Origin: Pseudogemmatithrix spongiicola
GTDB taxonomy: Bacteria > Gemmatimonadota > Gemmatimonadetes > Gemmatimonadales > Gemmatimonadaceae
Assembly (NCBI RefSeq): GCF_030623445.1
Contig: NZ_CP130613.1
Coordinates: 434,001 to 498,000 of the forward strand
DNA length: 64,000 nucleotides
Reading direction: 5' to 3'
How positions within the stretch are numbered: position 1 is the stretch's first letter; every line of letters begins with the position of its first letter. Shown here in pieces: positions 14,622 to 24,240 of the stretch. A program made the translations under genes and the position numbers. The notes beneath the pieces were generated by a model. The model searched no databases. It was given only the letters and a program-made list of their open reading frames with translations, and was not told the DNA's origin.

Positions 14622-16871
14622 GTGCGGCTGCCGCGAGCGCTGGCGTCGCTGACGGCGCTGCTGGCCCTCCTCGGGCCGGCAGCGGTCGCCGCGCAGGAGA
14701 CCCGCTGCGACCGCGGCGACGTCGAGGTAGCCACGCTCGGCTTCCAGGGCAACACGGCGTTCCCCGACGCGCAGCTCGAGGCGGGGATCGTCACCACGCC
14801 GAGCTCGCGGCTGCGGCGGCTGACGCGCGTGCTCGGCGCACGCCGCTGCCTCGACCCGGAAGAGCTGCCGCTCGACGTCGTCCGTCTGCGGCTGTGGTAC
14901 CGCAACCACGGCTTTCTCGACGCCACGGTCGACACCGTCGTCAGCAACGTCGCGCCGCGCCGCGTGGATGTGCGCTTCCTCATCGTCGAGGGCGAGCCGG
15001 TCATCATCGACACGTTGGTGATCGCCGGGCTCGACGACGTGCCGGAGCGCGCTGGCATCCTGCGGCGCCTGCCGACGGTCGAGGGCGGGTGGTTCGACCG
15101 CTACGCGACGGCCGCCACGCGCGACACCCTCACGCGCCGCCTGCGCGACAACGGATATCCCGACGCCGAGACGTTCCTCGGGTACGACCTGCGACGCGGC
15201 GAGCGCCGCGCCACGGTCACGCTCAGCGTGATCACCGGTCCGCGCCGCCGCATCGGGCGCGTCGACATCACGCACCAGGGCCGCGATGGCGCGGCGCCCG
15301 ATGTCGGGCCCAGGGCCGTGCGACGCCTCGCCGGCATCGAAGAGGGCGACCTCTACCGCGAGCGGCTGCTCGAGCGCGCCAAGCGCACGCTCTACCAGAG
15401 CGAGGCCTTCGCGCAGGTGACCGTCGAGCCGGGCGATGCGCTCGGGGACTCGCTGATCGCCGTGAACGTGGACCTGCGGGAGGGCTACCTCCGCGCGGCG
15501 CGCCTGGGCGGCGGCTGGGGTTCGCTGGACTGCTTCCGCATGACCGCCGACGTCACCGAGTACAACCTGCTGCGTTCGGCGACGCGCCTGGAGATGCGCA
15601 GCCGCGTCTCGAAGATCGGCATCGGCGAACCGCTCGCCGGTGCCTCGTCGCTCTGCCCGCAGGCGCAGAACGACATCTACTCGCGCGACCTCAACTACTA
15701 CGTCGGTGCGACGCTCTCGCAGCCCGCGGTGCTGCGCGCCAGCTTCGTGCCCACGCTGACGCTCTACTCCGAACGGCGCTCCGAGTACAACGCCTACCTG
15801 CGCACGACGCCCGTCGGTGGCAGCCTCAACCTCGCGCGGGCCATCGGCCGTCGCTCGGCATCGCTGGGCTACACGGTGGAGTACGGCCGAACCGAGGCGC
15901 AGCCGGCGCTGTTCTGCGCCGTGTTCAACGCCTGCGAGGACCGCGACCGCGCCGCGCTCGAACGTCCGTTGCGCCTGGCCGTGCTGAGCGGCGGCTCGTC
16001 CTACGAGCGCACGAACGATCCGATCGATCCCTCCAACGGCGTGATGGGACGCTTTGAGCTGCGCTACGCGTCGGACGTCGTCGGCGCCGAGAGCGACATC
16101 GACTTCGCGCGCGTCACGCTCGACGGCGCCTGGTTCAAGTCGCTCGGTGCCGACGTCACCTTCGCCATGCGCCTGCGCCTCGGGACGGTGTTCGGGTCGG
16201 ACTTCTCGCTCAGTCGCACGGCGACTTTCGTGCCGCCACAGGAGCGGCTCTACGCCGGTGGCCCGAACTCCGTGCGTGGGTTCCGCCAGAACGAGCTTGG
16301 CCCACAGGTGTATATCCCGACGTCGTACGATACCGTCGGCACCGACGGGCTTCCGCGGGCGTCCGTCGCGCCGGGCGATACGGTCTTCCTCCGCGCCAAC
16401 AGCGCCGAGGTCAACCAGCGCGCCGTGCCCACCGGCGGCAACACCAGCATCGTCGGCAACTTCGAGCTGCGCATCGTGAGTCCGTTCCTGCCCTCGCTGA
16501 TCAAGTGGACGCTGTTCACCGACGTCGGGGAGCTGTGGAACCGCGGCGTCGGCGTGCGCGGGCTTGGCTTCAAGCAACTCAAGTGGACCCCGGGCGCCGG
16601 CATCTCGATTCGTACGCCGATCGGCTTCCTCCGCGCCGACCTCGCGTACAACCAGTACGCGCGCCCGGGTGGCGCCGCGTACTTCGACGCGCCGGTCGCG
16701 GCCGGTGGCGCACTGTACTGCGTCAGCCCGACCAACCGCTTGCCGGCCACGCTGCAAGGTGTCGTCCTCGTCCAGGCCAGCGGGAGCTGCCCGGGCAGCT
16801 ACGTGCCGCGCGCGCAGCGCGACTTCTTCGGGCGTTGGACGCCGTCGATCGCCATCGGGCAGGCCTTCTAG
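14622..16871 (+). CDS. Omp85-family outer membrane protein, TamA-like
   Basis: 749-residue outer-membrane assembly protein. A signal peptide (about residues 1-24, ending AVAAQ) is followed by POTRA repeats to about residue 290 and a 16-strand-type barrel. The barrel includes the Omp85 lid motif SVRGFRQNELGP and a C-terminal Phe. Its partner gene for TamB begins 2 bases after the stop, so a TamA role in inserting outer-membrane proteins with TamB is more likely than the essential BamA role. GTG was chosen as start because it lies just after the preceding stop and gives an intact signal peptide. Confidence 0.88.
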   Translation: MRLPRALASLTALLALLGPAAVAAQETRCDRGDVEVATLGFQGNTAFPDAQLEAGIVTTPSSRLRRLTRVLGARRCLDPEELPLDVVRLRLWYRNHGFLDATVDTVVSNVAPRRVDVRFLIVEGEPVIIDTLVIAGLDDVPERAGILRRLPTVEGGWFDRYATAATRDTLTRRLRDNGYPDAETFLGYDLRRGERRATVTLSVITGPRRRIGRVDITHQGRDGAAPDVGPRAVRRLAGIEEGDLYRERLLERAKRTLYQSEAFAQVTVEPGDALGDSLIAVNVDLREGYLRAARLGGGWGSLDCFRMTADVTEYNLLRSATRLEMRSRVSKIGIGEPLAGASSLCPQAQNDIYSRDLNYYVGATLSQPAVLRASFVPTLTLYSERRSEYNAYLRTTPVGGSLNLARAIGRRSASLGYTVEYGRTEAQPALFCAVFNACEDRDRAALERPLRLAVLSGGSSYERTNDPIDPSNGVMGRFELRYASDVVGAESDIDFARVTLDGAWFKSLGADVTFAMRLRLGTVFGSDFSLSRTATFVPPQERLYAGGPNSVRGFRQNELGPQVYIPTSYDTVGTDGLPRASVAPGDTVFLRANSAEVNQRAVPTGGNTSIVGNFELRIVSPFLPSLIKWTLFTDVGELWNRGVGVRGLGFKQLKWTPGAGISIRTPIGFLRADLAYNQYARPGGAAYFDAPVAAGGALYCVSPTNRLPATLQGVVLVQASGSCPGSYVPRAQRDFFGRWTPSIAIGQAF

Positions 16872-16873
16872 CC

Positions 16874-19800
16874 ATGGGATTCAACCGCCGCGCCGCGGTC
16901 GTGCTCGTCTCCGCCGGCCTGATGATCGCCATCGGGGCGGCGGCCATCGGCGCGCTGGTCGCGGCGACCCAGTCCGAGGGCGGCCGCGAGTGGATCCGTC
17001 GCGTCGCCCAGGGACAGCTCGAGCGCATGCTCCGCGCCAAGGTGCACCTGGGGACGCTGAGCGGCTCGTTCATCACCGATCTGCGGGTCGATTCGCTGCG
17101 CATCGCCGATGCCAATGATTCGGTGTTCGTGGCGTCGGGACCGATCCGCGTGACCTTCGATCCGCGCGACCTCGCGGACGGTCGCATCATCCTGCGCTCG
17201 CTCGAGGTGGAACGCCCCTTCGTCGCGGCGCGGCAGGAGCTTGACGGCACATGGACGCACGAGCGGCTGTTTCCCCGGCAGCAGCGCCGCCGGGCGCGCC
17301 GGGCCCGCACGGCCTTCGGCGCGGTGTTCGTCGTGCAGCAGGCCAGCGTGCGCGACGGTGAGTTCGCGCTGCTCCTGCCCTGGGCGCCCGACAGCGCGCC
17401 CTCGGCACGGCGGACGAAAGCCTGGCGCTGGGAACGCATCGCGTTGGACGTTCCGCGCGCGCGCTTCGCCTACCCCGATTCGGTGGGTCTCCACGTGGAC
17501 ATCGCGCGGCTCGACGTGGACGAGAGCGATCCGCCGTTCGCGTTCCGCGAGGTCGCGGGCAACATCGCGCTCATCCCCGACACGCTACGTGTCGACCTCA
17601 CACGCTTCACGCTGCCCGGATCCGCGGGCAGGGCCATCGGTCGCGTGACCTGGGGCGGAGGCGAGAAGGCGCGCTTCCTCTTCCGCATCGACACGGATTC
17701 CGTGGCGCTCGCCGACGTCGCGTGGATCAACCCGGCGATTCCCAACGAGGGCGGCGGGCGCATGCGGTTGGACATCCGCAACAACCCGCGCGATCCCGCA
17801 CTGATGGAGTACGTCATCACGCAGATGGACGTGCGGGCGCACGCGTCGCGACTCAGCGGGCAGATGACCTGGGGCGTGAAGGGGCGCGACGTCGCGCTGC
17901 GCAACGTGGACCTCGAGATGGCGCCGCTCGACGCCGCGCTGATCCGCCGCTTCAACCGCGGACCGCTGCCCATCCCGCTCGAAGGCCGCGTGGTCGGCCG
18001 CCTGCGGGCGCGCGGCGGTCCGCTCTCCGCGTTCGCCGTCGACGACGCCACGGCGACCTTCTACGACCGCAACGTGCCTGGCGCGGTGGCGCGCGCGCGG
18101 GCCCGTGGCACCATCGACCTCTCGGATCCCGCGGTGCCGGTCTTCTCCGGCGTGAGCGTCGATCTCGGTGCCTTCGACCTACGCACCGCGCAGGCGTGGG
18201 AACCGACGCTGCCCAAGCTCAATGGCGTGATCAGCGGTCGCGCCGTGCTCGACTCCGCGTGGGGCGACCTGCGGCTGAGCGAGGCCGACCTCACCCTCGT
18301 CGACGGCGACGCGCCGGCCTCGCACCTCGTGGGCCGCGCCCGCGTGCGCTGGGACGCCGCCTCGCCGCTGCGCTGGGACCTCGACGGCGAGGCCCTGCCG
18401 ATTTCGTTCACCGCGCTCGCCCGTTCGTTTCCCGCGCTCACCCTCCGCGGTGAGTACGCCGGGCCATTGCGCAGCAGCGGCACCGCCGACGACCTCACGC
18501 TCGCCACGACGCTCACCGGCCCCGCCGGCCGCTTCTCCACCGACCTGCGCCTTGACAACGCGCTGCCCAACTACCGCGTGATCGGCGAGCTGCGCAGCGA
18601 GGCCGTCGATCCGCGCATCCTCTTCGACAATCCGCGGGTACCCACGGGCGAACTCACGGGCACCGTGCGCAGCGAGATCGGCTTCGAGGCGCTGGCCGAC
18701 CTGATCGGGGCGGTGGACGTAGACCTCGAACGTTCCGTGCTCGAGGGCGTGCGCATCTTCGCCGGGCGTGCGCGCCTCACCTTCGCCGACGGCTTCGCGC
18801 GGCTCGATACCCTGACGCTGGAGACCGCTGCCGCCGACGTCGCGGGCGCGGGCGCGCTGGGGCTCGCCGAGGGATTCACCGACTCCCTGCGGTTGCGCAT
18901 CCGCCTCGATTCGCTCGGTGGCGTACGGCCCTTGCTCGATCGCCCCGTCGGCGACTCGTTGGCCGGCAGCGCGCTGCTCGACGCGCGTCTCCGCGGCTGG
19001 GTTCGCGACTTCGCCGCCGATGTCACGACCACGGCCAACGGCCTCTTCTTCGACGGCAACCGCGCGACGGTGGCCCAGCTCGATGCCGCGCTCACCGGCT
19101 TGCCGGCGGCACCCGGCGGCAGCGTGTCGCTGCGCGGCGATACGCTCACTCTCGGCGGCCTGGAACTGGTGGCACTCGGCGCCGATGCGGTGTTGTCGGG
19201 TCGTGACCCGGCGGCCATCCGGCTGCGTGCCACCGGACCCGCCGGCACGCAGCTCGCCTTCGGTGGCGAACTGAGCGTGCGCAGCGACACGACGACGCTG
19301 CGCACGGATTCGCTGTTCCTCCGCACGGCCCTGCATACGTGGCGGCTGCAGCAATCTTCGCGTGTGCGGGTCTCGCAGGGTGGCTTCATCATCGATCCGA
19401 TGCGGCTCGCCGCGAGCAACGGCGCCCAGCTCGAGGCCAGCGGCGGATTGCCCGCCACTGGACCGCTCGATTTCCGCCTCGTGGGCCGCGATGTGCCGAT
19501 GGCCGACATCGCCGAGCTCTTCCAGACGCCCGATCTCGAGCGCGGCCGCCTCGACGCCGACGCGCGATTCGGCGGGACGCGCGAGGCTCCGACACTCGAC
19601 GCCGAGGGCCAACTGCGCGGCGCCCTCGTGCGCGGCGTGCGCCTCGACACGCTCAACGCGCGCGTCGGCGCGCAGCGCGACCGCCTCAACCTGAATCTCG
19701 CCCTCGGGCGGACGGCGGCACCCGTCGCCACGGCCGAGGCCACGCTGCCGTTGCAGCTTGACCTCACGGACCGCGGCGTGCGCATGGTGCCGGACGGCGC

Positions 19801-21349
19801 GGTGAGCGGACGCATCGCCGCCGATGCGCTTGACCTCGGCCTCTTCGAGTCCCTCACCGCCGGCGTTGGCGGCGCGCGCGGGACGATGCGCGTCGGCCTC
19901 ACGCTCGGCGGCACCTGGGCACAGCCGACGGCCGTCGGCGACCTGCGCGTGAGCAACGGCGCCCTCACGCCGCCCGGCCTCGGTCAGGTGCGCTGGCGCA
20001 ACGTCGAAGCCGACATCGGCTTCCTCGGCGACTCGATCGCCGTGCGCAGCGTGTCGCTCAACTCGCCGGTGCAGGGCATCTCGCGTGCGGGGCGACTGAC
20101 GCTCAACGGCTGGCTGTCCCTGCGCGACCGCGAGAATCCCAGCCTCGATGTGCGGGCCACCAGCCGCGGCTTCAACGTGTACGCGCAGCCCGGCACCGCC
20201 GAGGTGGACCTCAGCGGCGAGCTGCGCCTTGCCGGCAGCCTCGACGAAGCCACGCTGCGCGGATTCCTCACGGCCGACCGTGCGATCATCGGCATTCCCG
20301 AGCTGGCCGCCAAGGACGTCATCTCGCTGCAGGGGCCGGACCGCTTCGCCGCGCTCGACACGCTGACGCTCAACGGCAACGGCAACGGCCAGCGTGGGCT
20401 GCCGCCGTTCCTGCAGAACCTCGTCGTCGCGAACGTCCCGATCGCGATGGGTGGTGACGTGTGGATCCGCTCGAGCGAGGCGAACATCAACCTCGGCGGG
20501 CAGCTGACGGTCACGCGCGGCCGCATCACGCGCGGTCCCGACGCGGGACGCGTGCAGCTGGCCATCACCGGCCCGCTGGAGACGGTGCGCGGTACGTATC
20601 GCCTCAACCTCGGACCCGTGCAGCGCACCTTCACCGTGGAGCAGGGCGAGATCCGCTTCTTCGGCGAGACCGAGCTCAATCCCACGCTGAACATCTCGGC
20701 CCTGCACACCGTGCGGCAGTACTCGGAGCAGGGTGTGCGGCCGGATGTGCGCGTGCGCGTACACCTGGGCGGCACGCTCCGGCAACCGACGGCTGAACTC
20801 TCGACCCCGGACTCGATGCGCGTCACGAACTCCGACCTCGTGAGTTACCTCGTGACGGGCGGCCCGAGCTTCGAGATCGCGCGCGACGGCAACGTGTCGG
20901 CCACGGCGGCGCGCGTCTTCCTCGGCTCGCTGGGCTCGGTGCTCGGCAGCAAGGTCGCCGGCGGCCTCTGCGACGATGCACAGGTCACCACGGCCGGCCT
21001 CGATGCATACCAAGGCAGTGCCCGCGACGTCGGCGGCGGCATCCTCTCGGGCTCGCGCTTCAACTGCGCCAAGCAGGTCGGCGACCGCGCCTTCGTGCGT
21101 CTCGACGCGGGGCTCTGCGGCGTCGGCCAGTTCGTCTCGCAGAACGGCGGCAGCAACGCGCTGCCGTTCGGCGACGCCCTCGGCGTGAAGTTCGACTACC
21201 TCCTCGGCCGCGGCTTCAGCGCCTCGATCGGTGTGGAGCCGCCGACCAGCGCGATGCTCTGCGCGTCCGATGCCACGAACTCGGCGCGCGGTTTCGTGCC
21301 CACGCCGCGGCAGGTGGGTGTGGATCTCTTCCGTGCGTGGCGGTTCTGA
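16874..21349 (+). CDS. tamB: TamB-like translocation and assembly module protein
   Basis: Very long (1491-residue) periplasm-spanning protein anchored in the inner membrane by one N-terminal helix at about residues 8-30. The body is repetitive beta-rich sequence with many R-x-D-S-L and L-x-G-x-L turns. These are typical of the beta-taco fold of TamB/AsmA-like proteins that carry lipid or assist barrel assembly. The C-terminal 350 residues match the DUF490/TamB domain, ending in a Trp-Arg-Phe barrel-like terminus. The ATG was chosen after the TamA stop because it gives the membrane anchor; the open frame continues further upstream inside tamA. Confidence 0.9.
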   Translation: MGFNRRAAVVLVSAGLMIAIGAAAIGALVAATQSEGGREWIRRVAQGQLERMLRAKVHLGTLSGSFITDLRVDSLRIADANDSVFVASGPIRVTFDPRDLADGRIILRSLEVERPFVAARQELDGTWTHERLFPRQQRRRARRARTAFGAVFVVQQASVRDGEFALLLPWAPDSAPSARRTKAWRWERIALDVPRARFAYPDSVGLHVDIARLDVDESDPPFAFREVAGNIALIPDTLRVDLTRFTLPGSAGRAIGRVTWGGGEKARFLFRIDTDSVALADVAWINPAIPNEGGGRMRLDIRNNPRDPALMEYVITQMDVRAHASRLSGQMTWGVKGRDVALRNVDLEMAPLDAALIRRFNRGPLPIPLEGRVVGRLRARGGPLSAFAVDDATATFYDRNVPGAVARARARGTIDLSDPAVPVFSGVSVDLGAFDLRTAQAWEPTLPKLNGVISGRAVLDSAWGDLRLSEADLTLVDGDAPASHLVGRARVRWDAASPLRWDLDGEALPISFTALARSFPALTLRGEYAGPLRSSGTADDLTLATTLTGPAGRFSTDLRLDNALPNYRVIGELRSEAVDPRILFDNPRVPTGELTGTVRSEIGFEALADLIGAVDVDLERSVLEGVRIFAGRARLTFADGFARLDTLTLETAAADVAGAGALGLAEGFTDSLRLRIRLDSLGGVRPLLDRPVGDSLAGSALLDARLRGWVRDFAADVTTTANGLFFDGNRATVAQLDAALTGLPAAPGGSVSLRGDTLTLGGLELVALGADAVLSGRDPAAIRLRATGPAGTQLAFGGELSVRSDTTTLRTDSLFLRTALHTWRLQQSSRVRVSQGGFIIDPMRLAASNGAQLEASGGLPATGPLDFRLVGRDVPMADIAELFQTPDLERGRLDADARFGGTREAPTLDAEGQLRGALVRGVRLDTLNARVGAQRDRLNLNLALGRTAAPVATAEATLPLQLDLTDRGVRMVPDGAVSGRIAADALDLGLFESLTAGVGGARGTMRVGLTLGGTWAQPTAVGDLRVSNGALTPPGLGQVRWRNVEADIGFLGDSIAVRSVSLNSPVQGISRAGRLTLNGWLSLRDRENPSLDVRATSRGFNVYAQPGTAEVDLSGELRLAGSLDEATLRGFLTADRAIIGIPELAAKDVISLQGPDRFAALDTLTLNGNGNGQRGLPPFLQNLVVANVPIAMGGDVWIRSSEANINLGGQLTVTRGRITRGPDAGRVQLAITGPLETVRGTYRLNLGPVQRTFTVEQGEIRFFGETELNPTLNISALHTVRQYSEQGVRPDVRVRVHLGGTLRQPTAELSTPDSMRVTNSDLVSYLVTGGPSFEIARDGNVSATAARVFLGSLGSVLGSKVAGGLCDDAQVTTAGLDAYQGSARDVGGGILSGSRFNCAKQVGDRAFVRLDAGLCGVGQFVSQNGGSNALPFGDALGVKFDYLLGRGFSASIGVEPPTSAMLCASDATNSARGFVPTPRQVGVDLFRAWRF

Positions 21350-21350
21350 G

Positions 21351-22289
21351 ATGCGCGCCCCGCTGCTGATCGTGAACCCCGCGGCGCGCGGCGGGCGCTC
21401 CGCCGAAGCCGCGGCGCTCACGGCGTGTCGTGCCGCGGGCCTCGAGCCGCGACTGCGCCGCACGACGGCCGCCGGCCACGCGGCGCAGATCGCCGCCGCC
21501 GAAGCCGATGGCGATTCCGTGCTCGTGCTCGGCGGCGACGGCACCGTGATGGAAGTGGTGGGCGCGTTGGTGGGGCGCGGCATCGCCGTGGGCGTGCTGC
21601 CGGGCGGCACGGGCAACCAGCTTGCACGGCATCTCGGCATTCCGCTCGACGTCTCCCGTGCCGTGCGCGCGGTCGCAGATGCCGAGGTCGCCGCGATGGA
21701 TCTCGGGCGCCTCGGCGACGGCCGCTACTTCTCGCTCACGGCCGGCTTCGGGCTCGACGCGGCGATGATCGCGGGCGCGAATCCAGCGGCCAAGCGTCGC
21801 TTCGGGGTCGCCGCATATGTGTGGAGCGCGGCGCTGGCCCTGCCGGGCATGCGCTCGTTCCGCGTGCGTGCCGTCGTGGACGGCGAGTCGCTCGACGTCG
21901 ACGTGGCGTTGGCCATGATCGCGAACGTGGGCGCGGTGATGGACGGCCGGTTCGGGCTCGGCCCCGACATCACGCCGACGGACGGGCAACTCGACCTCTG
22001 CCTCTTCTCGGCGGCCGGCGTCGGGGATGGGATGGGGCTCGCGTGGCGCATGGCGCGCCGAGATTTCCGACCGGACCGGCGGATGACCTTTCGCCGCGGC
22101 CGGCACATCCGCCTCGAGGCGGCGGCCAACGTGCCGGCACAAGCGGATGGCGAGCTGCTCCGCGTGCCGATACTCGAGGCGTCGGTGGTGCCGGCGGCGG
22201 CGCGCTTCCTCGCGCCCAGGCCGACGTTTGCCCCGGCGCAGCCCGTTCCGTACGTTCCGAATCCCCACCACGCGCTGGATCGGCGGTGA
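21351..22289 (+). CDS. Diacylglycerol/lipid kinase, YegS/DgkB family
   Basis: 312-residue lipid kinase that phosphorylates diacylglycerol or a related lipid. The N-terminus LLIVNPAARGG and the nucleotide-binding LGGDGTVMEVVGAL with LPGGTGNQLARHLGIP are family signatures, and the later GFGLDAAMI segment also fits. It begins 1 base after the TamB stop. Its own TGA overlaps the next ATG as TGATG, which ties membrane lipid handling to this envelope gene block. The exact lipid substrate is unknown. Confidence 0.9.
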   Translation: MRAPLLIVNPAARGGRSAEAAALTACRAAGLEPRLRRTTAAGHAAQIAAAEADGDSVLVLGGDGTVMEVVGALVGRGIAVGVLPGGTGNQLARHLGIPLDVSRAVRAVADAEVAAMDLGRLGDGRYFSLTAGFGLDAAMIAGANPAAKRRFGVAAYVWSAALALPGMRSFRVRAVVDGESLDVDVALAMIANVGAVMDGRFGLGPDITPTDGQLDLCLFSAAGVGDGMGLAWRMARRDFRPDRRMTFRRGRHIRLEAAANVPAQADGELLRVPILEASVVPAAARFLAPRPTFAPAQPVPYVPNPHHALDRR

Positions 22290-24238
22290 TGCAGGAGCAC
22301 CATTCCACGGGGATCATCCCCGACGCTACGCTGGAGCCGCGCCTGCGGGCGCTGCTGCGCGAGCTCCCGCCCGCGCAGGCCGCGGTGCTCGAGGAGCTCT
22401 GGCGGGAGCGCGAGCGCCTGTTGGGTTTGGCCGAGCAGCATCGGCTGGTGATGCAGTCCGTCACGGACGGCGTCCTCGTGACCACGATCGGCGGCGTCAT
22501 CGAGTACGCCAACGAGGCGGCGCACCAGCTCTTCGTCAACCGACGCGTCCTGCGCGACCAACGCCTGCCCGAGCTCGTCGCGCGTGAGGAGCAGGTCCAG
22601 CTGCGCGAGTACGTGCAGCGTGCCGCCGAGGGCGATGCGGTGCGGGCGCAGTGCACCGTGGTGCGGCCTGACGGCGACCTGCGCCGCCTCAACCTGAGCA
22701 TCAGCCCGCTGCGCGAGCACGGACACGTGAGTGCTTTGGTGGTTTCGCTCACCGACTTCACGGATGAGGCGCGCGCCCGCGACGAGGTCGCCGCCTCGAA
22801 CGCGCGCTTCCGCGACCTCGCCGAGGTCGCGACGGACGGGATCTGGACGGTGGACCGCCGGGGCCTGTTCACCTCGGTCAATCCGGCGACGCTCGAGCTC
22901 GCGGGCCGCAGCCGCAGCGAGATGCTCGGCCGCAGCGCGATCCCGATGATCGCACCGGAGGATCAGTCCGCCGTCGCCGGCCACTTCCGGGCCGTGCTCG
23001 GCGGCAAGCGCGAGCGCTACGAGTGCCACATCATCCGCAAGGATGGCTCGCGCCGCCTGGTCGCGGTGGCGAACAGTCCGATCGTCACGCGCGGCACGGT
23101 CACGGGCATCCTCGGCGTGGTCCGCGACCTCACCGACGAGCGGACGCGCAGCGTCGCCTTCGAGCGGCTGGAAGCCACGCACACGCGGCTCGTCGACTCC
23201 GCCGAAGACGCCATCGCGACCATCGACGAGGACGGCCGCTTCACCTCCGTGAACCGCGCGCTCGAGAAGGTGAGCGGCAAGCCGCGGAGCGCGCTCATCG
23301 GCACCAATTTCGTCGAGATCCTGCGGCCCTCGGAGCGGGCCGACCTCTGGCGCCTGTTCGCCGCCACGTTGGGTGGCGAACGGCAGCGCCGCGAGCTGCG
23401 CTTCACGCGGCCGGACGGCGCCCAGCGCATCGCCGCGGTGCTGGCCACGCCGCTCGTCGAGCACGGACGCGTCACCGGCGTGCTCGCCGTCGCCCGCGAC
23501 GTGACCGACGAGCGCAACCTGCAGGAACAGGTCGTGCGCCGCGAGAAGCTCGCCGCGCTCGGCGAGCTCGTGAGCGGCGTGGTGCACGAGATGAACGTGC
23601 CCCTGCAGACCATCCTGAGCAACGTGCAGTTGCTCGAGCAGGAGCCCGCGCTCCCCGAGGCCACCCGCGAGTGCGCGGCGACCGTGGCGAGCGAGGTCCG
23701 CCGCGCCTCGCGCATCGTGAACAAGCTGCTGACCTTCGCCCGGCAGAATCCCGCCGAGCGCCTGGCCACCGACTTGAACGCCGTCATCGAGGACACGGTG
23801 GAGCTGCGCCGCTATCCGCTGCGCGTGCAGGACATCGAACTGCAGGTGGAGCTGGACCGCAGCCTGCCCGTCACCTGGGCAGATCCGTTCCAATTGCAGC
23901 AGGTGTTCCTCAACATCCTCGGGAACGCCGAGCAGGCGGTGGTGCAGCATCCCGGAGCGCGACGCATCCGCGTCACGACGCGTCGCGCGGGCGACAGCGC
24001 AATCGTCAGCGTCGCGGATTCCGGGCCCGGTATTGCGCCGGAGCACTTCCCGCACATCTTCAACCCGTTCTACACGACGAAGCCGCGCGGCAGCGGCACG
24101 GGCCTCGGCCTGTCCATCGCCGACGGCATCGTCCGGGACCACGGCGGCACGATCCGCGTGCAGTCGGAGCCCGGGAAGGGCGCGACGTTCGAGGTCGCGC
24201 TGCCGATCGTCTCGCCGCCTGCGCCCCCCTCGCCCTAG
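22289..24238 (+). CDS. PAS-domain sensor histidine kinase
   Basis: 649-residue soluble kinase with three PAS domains in tandem (about residues 50-165, 170-290 and 295-410). A HisKA domain follows with phosphoacceptor His433 (VVHEMNVPLQ) and an HATPase domain with N-box NILGNAEQAV, DSGPGIAPEHF and GTGLGLSI. There are no transmembrane segments, so it senses a cytoplasmic signal; no haem- or flavin-ligand residue can be assigned with confidence. The start overlaps the lipid kinase stop. The downstream response regulator gene begins 2 bases after its stop and is its likely partner. Confidence 0.93.
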   Translation: MQEHHSTGIIPDATLEPRLRALLRELPPAQAAVLEELWRERERLLGLAEQHRLVMQSVTDGVLVTTIGGVIEYANEAAHQLFVNRRVLRDQRLPELVAREEQVQLREYVQRAAEGDAVRAQCTVVRPDGDLRRLNLSISPLREHGHVSALVVSLTDFTDEARARDEVAASNARFRDLAEVATDGIWTVDRRGLFTSVNPATLELAGRSRSEMLGRSAIPMIAPEDQSAVAGHFRAVLGGKRERYECHIIRKDGSRRLVAVANSPIVTRGTVTGILGVVRDLTDERTRSVAFERLEATHTRLVDSAEDAIATIDEDGRFTSVNRALEKVSGKPRSALIGTNFVEILRPSERADLWRLFAATLGGERQRRELRFTRPDGAQRIAAVLATPLVEHGRVTGVLAVARDVTDERNLQEQVVRREKLAALGELVSGVVHEMNVPLQTILSNVQLLEQEPALPEATRECAATVASEVRRASRIVNKLLTFARQNPAERLATDLNAVIEDTVELRRYPLRVQDIELQVELDRSLPVTWADPFQLQQVFLNILGNAEQAVVQHPGARRIRVTTRRAGDSAIVSVADSGPGIAPEHFPHIFNPFYTTKPRGSGTGLGLSIADGIVRDHGGTIRVQSEPGKGATFEVALPIVSPPAPPSP

Positions 24239-24240
24239 CA

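Noticed and set aside
14490-16757. 755-codon open frame antisense to the Omp85 gene
   Set aside because: Same GC-driven artefact. The sense strand encodes a signal peptide, POTRA domains and a barrel with the VRGF motif.
18179-21640. 1153-codon open frame antisense to tamB
   Set aside because: High GC content makes stop codons rare in the antisense frames. The translation is Arg/Ala/His-rich without domains, and tamB on the other strand is clearly coding.
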